From Blastobasis lacticolella (Eukaryota; Arthropoda; Insecta; Lepidoptera; Blastobasidae), in assembly GCA_905147135.1 (NCBI GenBank), contig LR990056.1, positions 878,001 to 942,000 on the forward strand: 64,000 nucleotides of DNA. The letters run 5' to 3'. Under the pieces are notes generated by a model that worked only from the letters and a program-made list of their open reading frames with translations, did not search any database and had not been told where the DNA came from. Below are positions 52,301-60,107 of this stretch, one piece after another. Made by a program: the position numbers and the translations under genes. How positions within the stretch are numbered: position 1 is the first letter of the stretch; every line of letters begins with the position of its first letter.

Positions 52301-54277
52301 GAGAAGAAACTGCCATCTGGGACTTGGAAGACGCAGGTACGCAACTTGCTCAGATCGAAAGATCAAAAGAAAATTTATGCAGATGGTGATAGATCGCCAC
52401 CACAGAAAACACCTGCGTACGTGGAGCCTTACCGCAGATCATGGCGCAGTTGCTCATTTGCCCAACCTGCGAATCCTGCTCGCTTGAGGACTTGTTTAAA
52501 GCCTCAAGCAATACCATCCGTGTCTCCTAATTTTGGGTTCGAAATTTTCGATAGCAAGAAGACTAGAACCCTTAATTAAACATATATTGTGGAGTTTTGA
52601 CTTTTCATCTGAGGAATCTATCAGACAAAACGGTCACGTGGTCAACCGTTACGCGGTCCACACAACTCGTGAATATAAGGATCACGTTGTATTCTCGTGG
52701 GAACAACAGGGTATTTCGGGTTAACCTTGGTATTATTCTGTGTTTAAAACTACAACACTGCAGAAATGTCTCCAAAATCCATAGTAATATTAATGAAATA
52801 AGTATTTATTGGATTAGGATGACGTTAATTAATCTCTTTTCAAACTACGAAAAGCTAATGGGAAGCAACGGGAAACTTAAACATGTTCATCCAGGTAGTA
52901 TGTCTCTCCAGCTTTATAATATTAGTATTGATAATAGGTACATGACATGGTTGCAGGTGTTTGTAGATATGGTGTAATGCAATCCACAAATTTTAACAGT
53001 CTACATTTGTATTCATACCACAACTTTAACAGACAATGATCCATTAGCTTGTCGCCAAATGTTACATCCGGTCATGACGCATCATCAGATAGCAAATTTA
53101 TTTGTACAATCATAAAAGCAATTAGCTGACCACCTATGTATAATATTATATATCGTCAGCAGGTTAGGATATTATTATAATGGCTATATACTAACTGGGG
53201 TGCCGAAATGCACACTTTAAATCCACAGTAGTGGAATCCTTCATATAGTAGTAAACTTTGATTCCTCTTAAAGAGTGTAGGACATCATCAGGTGGTAACT
53301 CTGTCAAGCCTGAGGAGTCTGCCTGGGCGAGTACCACCACCTTATGTATTTCTGCTGCAAAGCAGCAATGCTTGCATTTTTGTGTGGTTTGAAGGATAAC
53401 CACCAGCGCAATTACAGCCATGAGACATTTCATCTTAGTCCTCACAGTAACAATTTTTGTTGTCTGCAACCTATGTTATGGACGATAGTTACCGCTTATC
53501 AGGTGTGGTGTCTGCTCGTTTCAAGTTGACGACTTTCTAAACATTCTCTTCATCACACCCAGTGAACCTGGTCGTGAAGCACGACCTGATCGGTGAGCCA
53601 GTGCAGCGCGACGGGCAACTCTTCATGCACATCAAGGACTACCGAGTGAAGTTCGTCCCGCAAAAGGTGGTGCTACATTTCACCAACCTCTTCAATGGAG
53701 ACAAGAGGCTCGGGGACCAGATGAATGTGTAAGTTTCTGTATTTTTTCCTTACCGGTACTTTTACTAACCGTTCTGAGTGGTTTTCAGTCGCGCGCATTA
53801 CGGATGTCAGATGGCAGTCGCTCCATTGCAATTACGTGGTCTGCCAAATCCTGGTCAAGGCGGATGATGATGATAATGATGAATCATCACTGCGATCTCT
53901 AACCCGCCTGGAATGCCATGCCTACCATGGCATGCTTTCCACTAATGTAGAAGAAACTCAAGTCTTAAGAGTAACTTATCTGATTAAGAGGTCCTCAAGG
54001 GTTTTCTTGGAAGAGTGAATAGGTACTTAATAGACAGGTCTCGTAGACTGCATCTGCACTTAACATTAGGTGAGATGTCACTCAAATACCTGCCTACATT
54101 CTACAAAAAACAAGCTAATTGTGTCATTTTTATTACAGATTCCTAAACCAGCATTCCGACCTGGTCTTCAATGAGCTCAAGGAGTCCTACGAAAAGAGCC
54201 TGAGCTCAGTGTTCCAGGACGTCACAAACAAGATCTTCGATAAAGTGCCCATGAACAGGATATTCCCGGATGAATAG
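37251..54277 (+). CDS. Takeout / juvenile-hormone-binding-protein (JHBP) family protein
   Basis: Join 37251-37308, 49372-49464, 50395-50542, 51765-51898, 53563-53728, 54139-54277. All introns are GT-AG and the phases match, giving 245 residues, the usual family length. Residues 1-15 are a secretion signal (MKFVIVYSFIGLALG). C26 and C36 sit in the position of the conserved N-terminal disulfide (DFTRCKQNDAKLNDC). LFNGDKRLGDQMNVFLN and the C-terminal FDKVPMNRIF are hallmark family segments. The family comprises secreted insect proteins with an elongated hydrophobic tunnel that carry juvenile hormone or other lipophilic ligands in haemolymph or chemosensory fluid. The ligand cannot be told here. 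Two AATAAA signals follow at 54424 and 54444. Intron 1 is 12,063 bp and full of transposons; the other introns are 0.4-1.7 kb. Confidence 0.93.
37309..38270. other. Intron 1, 5' part
   Basis: No exon or complete repeat recognised. 37905-38075 resembles antisense LINE sequence. The TE-dense part begins at 38271. Confidence 0.4.
38271..38541 (+). mobile_element. SINE3 with expanded GAT tail
   Basis: Full-length SINE3, ending in about six TGA/GAT units (38518-38540). The duplication cannot be defined because the flank is itself GAT-like. Confidence 0.88.
38636..38892 (+). mobile_element. SINE1, full length
   Basis: Head 'gaaccgagtggttcagttaa', CTGCCACGC, box B 'gggtccgattcccggc'; body to 'ggggctagatggcgctgttt' and a TTTA tail. 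Confidence 0.85.
39088..40345 (+). repeat. Repeat Z split by a LINE C insertion
   Basis: Left half 39088-39243 ('ccactagtggaccgagcgca' to 'agatctaagcgtata'); right half 40181-40345 ('atagatacatagggacagac' and onward). The intervening 937 bp is LINE C. Uninterrupted copies at 29312 and 40837 read through this point. Confidence 0.75.
39244..40180 (+). mobile_element. LINE C, 5'-truncated reverse transcriptase C-terminus and 3' UTR
   Basis: Open for about 200 codons to TAA at 39845-39847. The translation contains SFRAKLKWLPIRHRRNLRVL, LLNNCIRFIYGLRKYDHIS and AARLWNDLPIDIRRS, the typical C-terminal region of Jockey/CR1-type non-LTR reverse transcriptases. The 3' UTR runs to an AAATAAATA tail. 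Short ATA repeats flank both ends. The intact frame over this length suggests a fairly young insertion. The catalytic core is missing. Confidence 0.85.
40567..41075 (+). repeat. Repeat Z with expanded CCCTA tract
   Basis: 'actagtggacccggcgcgac' at 40567. The CCCTACC tract is enlarged at 40601-40680 and again at 40797-40850. Then 'ataaaccttgctcttgaatc' to 'aatgcacatcggctaggttc'. Confidence 0.65.
41290..41850 (+). repeat. Repeat W split by LINE I
   Basis: W reads up to 'tggtatcatagctc' (41406), is interrupted by antisense LINE I, and resumes at 'cccgaacggataaactgatt' (41695) through 'gaaagccagtttaatcaaga' to 'cttggtcgggggttctccga'. Confidence 0.65.
41412..41694 (-). mobile_element. LINE I 3' end (antisense), copy 1
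   Basis: Starts 'tcaaaatttctttattgatt' (complement of an AATAAA-bearing 3' end), then 'aggaaggaaacacacagtga'. It is almost identical over about 265 bp to 55080-55340. Confidence 0.75.
41920..42125. mobile_element. MITE M7, intact, 206 bp
   Basis: Perfect outer GGGGGTCTAAAAAGGCCACA inverted repeats; the arms extend to ATGATTCATATTA. Same family as 17384-17592. Confidence 0.9.
42691..42915 (-). mobile_element. SINE1 (antisense) nested in M7
   Basis: From 'gtggacaaattcacacagcg' to the head 'ttgaaccactcagg'; box B complement 'cggccgggaatcgaacccgg'. Confidence 0.85.
42935..43096. repeat. Repeat shared with 50966-51045, plus second SINE1 head (antisense)
   Basis: 42935-43012 matches 50966-51045 ('ttcttagtagtgagtttttg', 'acgccaagccatcgct'). 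43018-43096 is another antisense SINE1 head. Confidence 0.65.
43140..43260 (+). mobile_element. LINE G fragment
   Basis: 'gagcatgtacgaaaaggttg' and 'gagagatttatcaggaccgt'; sense counterpart of 14345-14480. Confidence 0.6.
43261..43639. other. Intron 1 spacer
   Basis: 43300-43385 is a short GC-rich stretch ('gacgcctcgacgcctcgac'). No gene. Confidence 0.35.
43640..44160 (+). mobile_element. LINE fragments incl. LINE H 3' end
   Basis: 43750-43840 ('ggccgggtcgctcttttccc', 'ctgggccctgcgttatactc') recurs inverted at 55345-55435. 44000-44160 is the LINE H end ('catgcgtcgccccctacctg', 'acttttgaaaagagattaat') with a TTTTCA-repeat tail. The 106-codon frame here lacks a domain. Confidence 0.55.
44161..45040. 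other. Intron 1 spacer with LINE 3' end near 44700-44805
   Basis: 44755-44805 ('tatgggcctctgtagcctga', 'tacaaataaacaaaaataaa') is a typical LINE 3' end. 44880-44965 is a dispersed repeat inverse to 33886-33960. No exon. Confidence 0.45.
45041..45850 (-). mobile_element. LINE segment (antisense) split by SINE3
   Basis: Starts 'taagcctttattgctg', then 'gtcccttgacaaaggcctcc'. The sequence continues across the SINE3 insertion with the 45365-45377 duplication. No intact frame. Confidence 0.5.
45365..45653 (+). mobile_element. SINE3 with 13-bp target-site duplication
   Basis: Element 45378-45640, bracketed by perfect ATATACTGTTTCC at 45365-45377 and 45641-45653. Confidence 0.93.
46139..46262 (-). 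mobile_element. LINE C 3' UTR fragment (antisense)
   Basis: The complement carries 'ccagttttcggggtaga', 'agataaagctacaaag' and the AAATAAAG tail, matching the 3' UTR at 40065-40175. It shows LINE C is a multi-copy family. Confidence 0.8.
46263..47511. other. Intron 1 spacer
   Basis: 47033-47060 is a CAT microsatellite plus 'cttggcgttaatgtccc' (SINE2 3' end, antisense). 47325-47395 has an imperfect hairpin with TATAAAAGG. The rest is unassigned. Confidence 0.4.
47512..47673. mobile_element. MITE B copy
   Basis: Arms 'gggtatgttccgggtttcgt' and 'gaaaccctggaacataccct' are inverted, with CGTACCTTTGTTGACGAG in the interior. The right end extends to AAAACATTATG as at 4085-4132. Confidence 0.8.
47674..48034. 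other. Intron 1 spacer
   Basis: A 78-codon frame (47637-47873) partly overlaps MITE B; its second half (RRKRRVLKVEGCLFDD and onward) is not recognised. Confidence 0.35.
48035..48330. repeat. Repeat S4, near full length
   Basis: 'ggtgagtaccaccgccttat', 'ccggtttgaaggattagaca', 'taccatctggtgggctgtct'. Confidence 0.7.
48331..49105. other. Intron 1 spacer
   Basis: 48770-48960 is probably antisense LINE-derived ('tgtgtgcgagaagcgagcgt', 'gggacaagggcaggcaaatt'). No exon. Confidence 0.4.
49106..49310 (-). mobile_element. SINE1 (antisense, diverged)
   Basis: 'gcgccatctagccccaacct' to 'gtggtagaccggaatgttaa'; located just 60 bp before exon 2. Confidence 0.8.
49372..49464 (+). CDS. Exon 2 of the takeout/JHBP gene
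   Basis: Acceptor taatgtttcag; donor GTAAGG at 49465. Encodes the two-cysteine N-terminal segment and RRMTQ. Confidence 0.92.
49465..50394. other. Intron 2
   Basis: 930 bp. 49835-49870 and 50280-50330 hold traces of dispersed repeats (the latter 'accgcgtacctaagtt', MITE B-like). No exon. Confidence 0.5.
50395..50542 (+). CDS. Exon 3 of the takeout/JHBP gene
   Basis: Acceptor gcaattacag; donor GTGAGA at 50543. Encodes IPSLSVPSLEPLLVDSIAIE through KLTTY. Confidence 0.92.
50580..50765. repeat. Repeat S4 in intron 3
   Basis: 'caggcatgaagcatt', 'gacgcacctgcggttctgca', 'atcaggtgggctgtctgctc'. Confidence 0.7.
50966..51045. repeat. Repeat shared with 42935-43012
   Basis: 'ttcttagtagtgagtttttg' and 'tgcttgtgcgct' in the same order and orientation. 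Confidence 0.6.
51278..51413. mobile_element. Palindromic MITE, about 136 bp, intron 3
   Basis: 'aaggcactgtcctaattggc' at the left pairs with 'aattaggacaatgtctt' at the right, and GGTCGTGCG with CGCACGACC. Long fold-back with a short centre. Confidence 0.8.
51414..51735 (+). mobile_element. LINE family A, best-preserved 3' end
   Basis: The frame 51422-51667 encodes FDRTFLARTIRMWNELPATV, FPLDYDMGSFKRYIRGLFRG and SDSSGVADVHRRR with stop: the C-terminus of a non-LTR reverse transcriptase. 3' UTR and A-rich tail follow. It ends about 30 bp before exon 4. Confidence 0.82.
51765..51898 (+). CDS. Exon 4 of the takeout/JHBP gene
   Basis: Acceptor tactttatttccag; donor GTATAC at 51899. Encodes ADLKHYRLRTDSLTPKMEFI through GIANITM. 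Confidence 0.92.
51899..53284. other. Intron 4, main part
   Basis: 52020-52085 is a trace of a LINE A-like tail ('acctgatggaaagcggcaac'). 52815-52900 is an antisense LINE H scrap ('aatctcttttcaaactacg'). The remainder is unassigned; frames of 77 and 126 codons here have no domain. Confidence 0.45.
53285..53530. repeat. Repeat S4 just before exon 5
   Basis: 'gtcaagcctgaggagtctgc', 'accaccttatgtatttctgc', 'ggtgtggtgtctgctcgttt'. Its end lies about 30 bp from the exon 5 acceptor, so part of the branch-point region may derive from or abut the repeat. Confidence 0.65.
53563..53728 (+). CDS. Exon 5 of the takeout/JHBP gene
   Basis: Acceptor catcacacccag; donor GTAAGT at 53729. Encodes NLVVKHDLIGEPVQRDG through LFNGDKRLGDQMN. 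Confidence 0.92.
53729..54138. other. Intron 5
   Basis: 53785-53862 is a SINE2 fragment ('cagatggcagtcgctccatt'), followed by a GAT microsatellite and a SINE3-like scrap ('tgcgatctctaacccgcctg'). Confidence 0.55.
54139..54277 (+). CDS. Exon 6 of the takeout/JHBP gene
   Basis: Acceptor tttttattacag; TAG at 54275-54277. Encodes FLNQHSDLVFNELKESYEKS through FDKVPMNRIFPDE. Confidence 0.93.
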
Positions 54278-54423
54278 AATATAATTAAATTTATTTAAAG
54301 GGTTACAAGAGAGAAGATACTTACCATGAATCTTTGATAGGCCTAAGAAAATCGCGTCTATTTTGATTTTTAGCAGTCTACCTGGACTTGGGGCTGATGC
54401 TGAAATTGTCCATTAGACTTAAT

Positions 54424-54449
54424 AATAAATCTTGTCCAAAAATAATAAA
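54424..54449 (+). terminator. Poly(A) signals of the takeout/JHBP gene
   Basis: AATAAA at 54424-54429 and 54444-54449, about 150-170 nt past the stop. Confidence 0.6.
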
Positions 54450-55077
54450 GTATTTCAAGCCGGGTTTAAAAAATGTATCAGATAATAATATTCTCAAGTA
54501 GAGACAGCACCTTTCTCTACAAGCCCTGACTCTACAAACCTGATATATTTCAGTACCTACACAGTATTCATTTATGTGTTTGCAATTTAATGGTATATAC
54601 ATAGATTATAGCATATATGAGTGGCTCATGAGACACTACAAATATAAATGTGATCATAGAACAGAGTAATAAGTCTTAAAATAGTATATACCTACAATGT
54701 CAATAGTTTTATATTTATTCGTATGGCATTTTAAATCGCATAACAATATGATTATCGAAACATCACAATGTAATGTTTTCCCGTAAATTCTGTATCCAAA
54801 GGATTGCGTCATTTTTAAAGGTGAACAGGTCTGCCAATAGTGCAGTTATTCTAATAATAAATTAATTACCTACTTTAGAATATTCATGAGAATGAACAAG
54901 ATTATGAAATCAGATTCTATTTATAAGTAGCTACCTTGTCCGCTCTATTTTTGAACCACTCGCTGAAGCGCTAATTTATTAAATCCGTTCGAAATTTCGA
55001 CATGATAAAATTCAATTAGTTAATGCGTGACGCTGTATTTCTTTATTTTTGAATCGCTAGCTTTTGGTTTTGGTTCA
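54450..55077. other. AT-rich spacer
   Basis: No gene or repeat recognised. Confidence 0.4.
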
Positions 55078-55345
55078 AATCAAATCAAATCAAAATTTCT
55101 TTATTGATTAGGACATTAAATATCTCTTTCAATCGTCAAAAAGGAGGGGGGTAGGAAAGTAGGAAGGAAACACACAGTGACACGCTGACCGCCCTATGTC
55201 TCTAGATAAACGTATCCCTCGCCAACCACAACCGAACCGGGCTCCCGGTTAGCTATATTATATTATATACTCGTAGGTATGTCTAGTATAATTAAGAAAA
55301 ACCACCTAAAACTACAGCAAGAGTAAGCCAGTCCACCAAGGCAGC
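55078..55345 (-). mobile_element. LINE I 3' end (antisense), copy 2
   Basis: Nearly identical to 41412-41694 ('aggagggggg', 'aggaaggaaacacacagtga', 'aattaagaaaaaccac'). It differs by a few substitutions and a small deletion, indicating recent spread. Confidence 0.75.
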
Positions 55346-55435
55346 ACCCGTTCACGAGTATAACGCAGGGCCCAGCCATCGTCCAATTCAACCATATTTG
55401 AGGGAAAAGAGCGACCCGGCCCCCACGCCACCGCC
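55346..55435 (-). repeat. LINE-derived block inverse to 43750-43840
   Basis: 'gttcacgagtataacgcagg', 'gagggaaaagagcgacccgg'. Confidence 0.6.
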
Positions 55436-55493
55436 AGACAGACTTTTAAGTGAGCGTGCATCACACATGCTGCATGTAATAGGTAGTTGCTCC

Positions 55494-55711
55494 CACCCTA
55501 CTCTATCCTATCCCTACCCTATCGCTACCTTACCCCTACCCTATCCTACCATTGCCTTAACCCTACCCTACCACTACCTTACCCCTACCCTACCACTATC
55601 TTACCCCGACCCTACCACTATCTTACCCCTACCCCACCCTATACTACCTTACCGCTATCTTACTCCTACCCTACCCTACCCCTACTCTAACTACTACCCT
55701 ACCCCTACCCT
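55494..55711. repeat. Degenerate CCCTA-type satellite, about 218 bp
   Basis: Irregular CCCTACC/ACCTT units. Not the insect telomere unit TTAGG. The same words occur in the CCCTACC tract of repeat Z, so it probably grew from that tract. Confidence 0.7.
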
Positions 55712-55844
55712 AGCGCAGACAGGAGACACCATGTGTGGGAGAGGAAGGAAAATTAACGCCGCTTCCAAGGTGGTTCTCTGTGGGGGAAAGAAACGGCAAG
55801 AAACCCACAGAGCCTACGTTAATTCTTTTTTTTTTTAAACATGT

Positions 55845-56215
55845 CTTATGTACTAATACATTATTTGTCCTATATACTATCTTAAAAGTAAATACCTGTA
55901 TAGAACAGCAGTTCAGTCCCATGGACTTTTGTCATTTACATATTCAGATATACTATAATAACTTTTTTGACATAATTTGTTTTTTATAGCGACTTTAAAT
56001 TTATTCAATGGTAAATTCTGAATATCTGTTGGAACCTTATTATAAAAGCGTACACATTGACCCATAAATGATTTGTGGACTTTGGCTAGACGACAAGCAC
56101 CAGCAACAAGCTTATCTTTATTTCTCGTATTAATATTATGAACATCACGATTCTTCTTAAATAAGTGTAAATTTTTATGATTGCCAATGTAACTTAAAAA
56201 ATACAAAAATCAAAA
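55845..56215 (-). mobile_element. LINE E reverse transcriptase C-terminus and 3' UTR (antisense)
   Basis: The minus frame 55913-56206 encodes HNINTRNKDKLVAGACRLAK, SFMGQCVRFYNKVPTDIQNL, FKVAIKNKLCQKSYY and NDK with stop. This is a typical end of insect non-LTR reverse transcriptases. 5'-truncated. Confidence 0.8.
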
Positions 56216-57171
56216 TTGAAAAATTAAGCCCCTATATTCAAAAATATAGCCCCTGGTAAACGGGCCAAGCCACACATTTTGAGAAAGATCTCGGATTTTT
56301 AGAGTTGAGAAAGGGCCGGTAGAGAGCAATACCAAATTTAATTTCTGAGAATTCTTGTTCAGACTATTTGTATAATAGTCATAAAAAGATTTTACGTTGC
56401 GTTTGTTCTATTGTTTCTAATAGGCTATTAGTTGGTGGTTAGTTTAACAATAATTAAGTAGCTAATAAGTAGGTGCCTAATAAATGACTGACTGAACAAA
56501 GGAACAAAAATTATAGTTAGAAAATAATTTAGGAACTATTTTGGCTGGATTAGTAAAGTATGTTTTCAATTTCAATAGAAAAGGACAACAAAGTGTGACA
56601 ATGATTGTGTATTAAATATGAAAAAGAACTAACATGTTACTAAATAAACTACTAAAAAAGACAGGTACTGGCGTCATTTCTTTCTAACGTTAATTTTTAT
56701 CTTTGTCATACTTTATTGCTTTGCATTGAATTGACTTTTATAGGAACCTACACGCGGATTTCGTTAAGTTTTGATAAAATTCGTTAGGTGGAAAGTACAA
56801 TATTTAATAAGTAAGTAATCATGATTACGTTTTGTAAATATGCAATTAAGTATTTCAAATGTTTGTCTGTAGCTGTCTAGCCTAAGTTAATACGTAGTAC
56901 GGTGGTACATATGTAATAGTAAGAAAATAAAAACTGATTTAATTCTGACTTAGTTTATTTTAACTTCACTTTTTATAATCAATAATTTGTTACCCAATGA
57001 ATGTTGAAATATTACCTAGACTAGTATTTTTTCCCATTTCTCTTTACGCTTATTCGTTTGAAAATTTAATCTAATTCATCTATAATCTTGGCATTAATTC
57101 TCGTAGAATGGCATTTATCAAAGCGAAAAATTGTCTGTTCATACAAACTAACGCCATCTAGCGGCAAGTAG
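56216..57171. other. AT-rich 3' flank of the minus-strand gene at 57172
   Basis: No gene. TTTATT at 56954-56959 gives a minus-strand AATAAA about 215 nt past the stop of the gene at 57172. Confidence 0.45.
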
Positions 57172-57395
57172 CTATAGCACGTGCATATCGTAAGCGTAGT
57201 CATTTCTGTGGTGCGAATAGTGGGGTGCAAAGTTGTGGCGGGGCTGATCTCGTTGTATTTGTGGCTGGATGTCTTCAACTGGCGCCCTCTCGTTGAGCTC
57301 AACGTCCTTCTTACAATGCAGTTGGACTTGCTCGTGGATACGGCGACCGTTCTTCATGCAATAGGCCTTGCAGAACACCTCGTTCAGTATCACAA
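57172..57395 (-). CDS. Exon 2 of the small membrane protein gene
   Basis: Acceptor AG at 57397-57396; stop at 57172-57174. GC-richer than both flanks. Confidence 0.72.
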
Positions 57396-58680
57396 CTGCA
57401 AAGTGATTGTTGTATTAGTTCATCGCGGTTGTGATAGATGGCGCTGTGTAGTAATTCGAGTGCGAATTGAATATATGAAACGGCCAGTCATACATTCTGA
57501 CTTTTTCTCAAAATGTAGGGTTTGTAGAGTATAATCTACGCTTTGTAGATCTTTTTCACAATGAAACTGATATGAACTTGAGAGGCTTGGCGAATCAATT
57601 TTATATGAAACATTACATTTTGGTGGGATTTCATATCTTTCTATCCTACTTTTTGGCCTGTATACTGAATTTCAAGAGAGGGAGGGGAGAGGGGTGCGGT
57701 GAGCTGATGACGATGGCAATGACGTCCAATTAGAAGCGGTAATCAACTCAACAGCAGACAGCCCACCTTATCCCAAATCTTGATCCCAGCCCATCTACGA
57801 TTCATGCTTTTACGTTGCAGGCAAAAAATGCAAAGCCGCAGGTGCGCTGACATTTTAAGGACTAAGATGCAATGCAATTGCGCTGGCTACCTTATCCTTC
57901 AAACCGGAACCCAAAAATGCAAGCATTGCCGGCGGCAGAAATAGATAAGGCGGTGGTACTCACCCAGGCGGACTCCTCAGGCTTGAGAGTCCTACCTGAT
58001 AAAAACATAGTGGAAGTTGATGTAATCCTCATAGCAATATCTACCCACGTCGTTCTAAATTCTATCTTCGATCACATTCACCTTCAAAGATCATCAGCCT
58101 AGCAGTAAAATCCGGGTTTTACCAGGAACTGCTTACTCTTATTCCACTTCTACCGGTCTTCGGACTCAGCATTGCCAATGCATGGTTGCTTGGGCCCCTC
58201 GCCTCTTTTCTGATAGGTACCAAGTCTTAAGCACCTATTTGTAGGCTATTTGCCACATCTTTGCAGAGCTATTATAATTTACACCAATGCCAATGATCAT
58301 CAGCATCGGATCCACTGAAAACCAGTGTAGTGGCATGAGTCAAGCAGCCACAACATTAAGCGGAATGAGGTCTGTGGATCCTACTTGGAATATTTTACGC
58401 ATGCCTCAGTGGTCTTTCTTTGTTATTGTGTTGTATAGCCTTGTATTTACTGTCGATTCCTGACCCACCATAGAAACTTATCACAGTAGGCACAATCCTT
58501 GTAAGGCAATACGAATGTCCCTATACAATTTTCTGTAAAAAGGTTCCCAACGGACCAGTTCGTTTGGTGGTTTAAATATAGGAACTTATGAATAGGTACA
58601 AAAAACAATCTCAAGCACATACCTATAGTCATGAGGATAATATAGATCACAACTCCGATTACAATGCCACTCCAATCCAT
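57172..58680 (-). CDS. Two-exon gene for a 93-residue single-pass membrane protein, unrecognised
   Basis: Complement of join 57172-57395 and 58623-58680. Exon 1 (ATG at 58678-58680) encodes MDWSGIVIGVVIYIILMTI and ends with donor GTATGT, one base into a codon. The exon 2 acceptor (aatcactttgcag) supplies the other two bases, giving Val. The hydrophobic segment then runs unbroken as residues 5-23 and ends ILNEVF. Next come C28 and C32 in a basic juxtamembrane stretch (CKAYCMKNGRR), possible palmitoylation sites. A hydrophilic tail rich in Gln, His and acidic residues ends in YAYDMHVL. Positive charge after the helix predicts an N-outside, C-cytoplasmic orientation. The phase match and the continuous helix across the junction are the main evidence. 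An S4 repeat lies in the 1,227-bp intron. Function unknown. Confidence 0.72.
57755..58000. repeat. Repeat S4 inside the small gene's intron
   Basis: 'caacagcagacagcccacct', 'gcaaagccgcaggtgcgctg', 'ggcggtggtactcacccagg'. Confidence 0.7.
58623..58680 (-). CDS. Exon 1 of the small membrane protein gene
   Basis: 58 nt; the start codon complement is at 58678-58680, donor GT at 58622-58621. Encodes most of the transmembrane helix. Confidence 0.72.
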
Positions 58681-58929
58681 GCTGTCTCTCTAAAATATCA
58701 CAACAATATCATCATCATCATTATCATTAACAGGCTAGGCGTAACTGTCCACTGCTGACCGACCAGATCAAATCTGCTTTGGGCAGTCCCTTAAAATCGT
58801 GAGGCGAGTGATTCAAATTTGGACTCGCCCGATTGGGGAAATACCTTACGGAATCGCTGCTCAATAGTGTTCCGTGGGGAACCTTAGTTTTGGCAGTAGA
58901 GGGCTAAACATTTGGCTATTCGCTGCCAG
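58681..58929. other. 5' flank of the small gene
   Basis: Includes an ATC/ATT microsatellite (58708-58730). No TATA box is obvious. Confidence 0.35.
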
Positions 58930-59090
58930 AGCAACGTGTTCTTGGATTTTAGAGGTGGACAATACATTAGTGATACCTATTGTGTTGCTAATGTCCATAG
59001 GCAGACCTCTTTCCGTCAGGTGGCGCGCTTGCATACAGTCGCCTGTCCTTATCAGAATCTGATGTAGTTCATATCTGACCAAATAAGAAA
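58930..59090 (+). mobile_element. LINE family A 3' end (decayed)
   Basis: 'ttttagaggtggacaataca', 'gttgctaatgtccataggca', 'ttccgtcaggtggcgcgctt'. Confidence 0.55.
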
Positions 59091-59532
59091 CTGACTACCT
59101 CAGAATCTGAGTGATGTTCGTCTGCGCATTGATTTTAAAAATATCGTTACCGAACATACCTTACTTCCGCAGTGTCAGCAACGGGTACGCCCGCGGGAAC
59201 ACAATCTCATGAACTCTCTGATTGATAAATATGCTGCGAATATGATCAGAATGAAGAAAGCTGTCTCCCAGAAGTGCGACACCAACTTCAAAGGCGTCAT
59301 TTATGTGGCAGTGGCCGGGGAGCTTCGCTCCTTTGTTTAATTATGCATGGATTGGAGCATTTTTGAGGAGCTGCTGGGAACAGTTCGACGTGCACACTTT
59401 CTTTTCTTGTGTTGACGGCTGACGCAAGGAGTTCGACTCGTAGCTATGGTGTGCCAAAACGTCACCACAGAGATGTGTGGTGGAGTCAGCGTCTCTTTAT
59501 TTGAACTCGTCCGTTCGACGGAAGAGAAATAA
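59091..59532. other. Spacer
   Basis: No gene recognised. 59150-59330 shows coding-like triplets (near 'gggaacacaatctcatgaac') that could be a LINE scrap. Confidence 0.35.
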
Positions 59533-59686
59533 CAGGGGGCTTACCACGAGCTCTTATAGCAGGACCTAAACAGAATTGCTTTCGGTTTGAACGAGACAAG
59601 CTTATGTAACACGTATAGTGCTGTCTCGTTCTAAGCAGGGCCGTTCTGTTTAGGTCCTGCTATAAGAGTTCATGGTAAGGCCCCTG
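59533..59686. mobile_element. Palindromic MITE, 154 bp
   Basis: Arms CAGGGGGCTTACCACGAGCT + CTTATAGCAGGACCTAAACA and their inverse at the right. Almost the whole element folds back on itself. Confidence 0.88.
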
Positions 59687-59774
59687 CTCTTCTGTGGTCC
59701 GTTCGCATTAAAAAGTTGTAGCAATTTGCAGTTTACCTACGATATGGGTCCTGTCGTATACAAAAAATCGATTA

Positions 59775-60066
59775 TAAATTAAAAATCGGGTCAAGTCCCA
59801 GCTGTGCTCTCGCGCACGAGGGATCGAGATTCACCTTGACCATGATCCAGGATTTGACAGATCAGATAATAACAGTGGAGCGATTGCCATCTCACCTCCG
59901 TGACCCTGCTACCAGGAGTACCCTAAGAGTAAGAACATCGCATAGCATTTTACTAATGTATTTAACTCAGAAAAGAGTCATTGGTACATATCTGCAGTGG
60001 GATTCGAACCCGGAACCTCTCACTCACGAGTCGGAATACCTTAACCACTCGGCCGCCGACGCTCGT
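59775..60066 (-). mobile_element. SINE2 (antisense)
   Basis: 'caccttgaccatgatccagg' to the head 'ttaaccactcggccgccgac'; tRNA-like boxes readable. Confidence 0.87.
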
Positions 60067-60067
60067 C

Positions 60068-60072
60068 GTATA

Positions 60073-60107
<35 letters not shown>

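Noticed and set aside
55494..55711. Interstitial telomeric repeat
   Set aside because: Lepidopteran telomeres are TTAGG/CCTAA; the units here are irregular CCCTACC/ACCTT words tied to repeat Z.
57066..57302. 78-codon minus-strand frame overlapping exon 2 of the small membrane protein gene
   Set aside because: Alternative frame of the same DNA; the spliced frame ending at 57172 has the matching acceptor and phase.
58623..58680. First exon of a sodium-coupled choline transporter (CHT-like N-terminus)
   Set aside because: The hydrophobic start is superficially similar, but no further transmembrane exons follow, and the exon at 57172-57395 joins in phase to complete a short single-pass protein.
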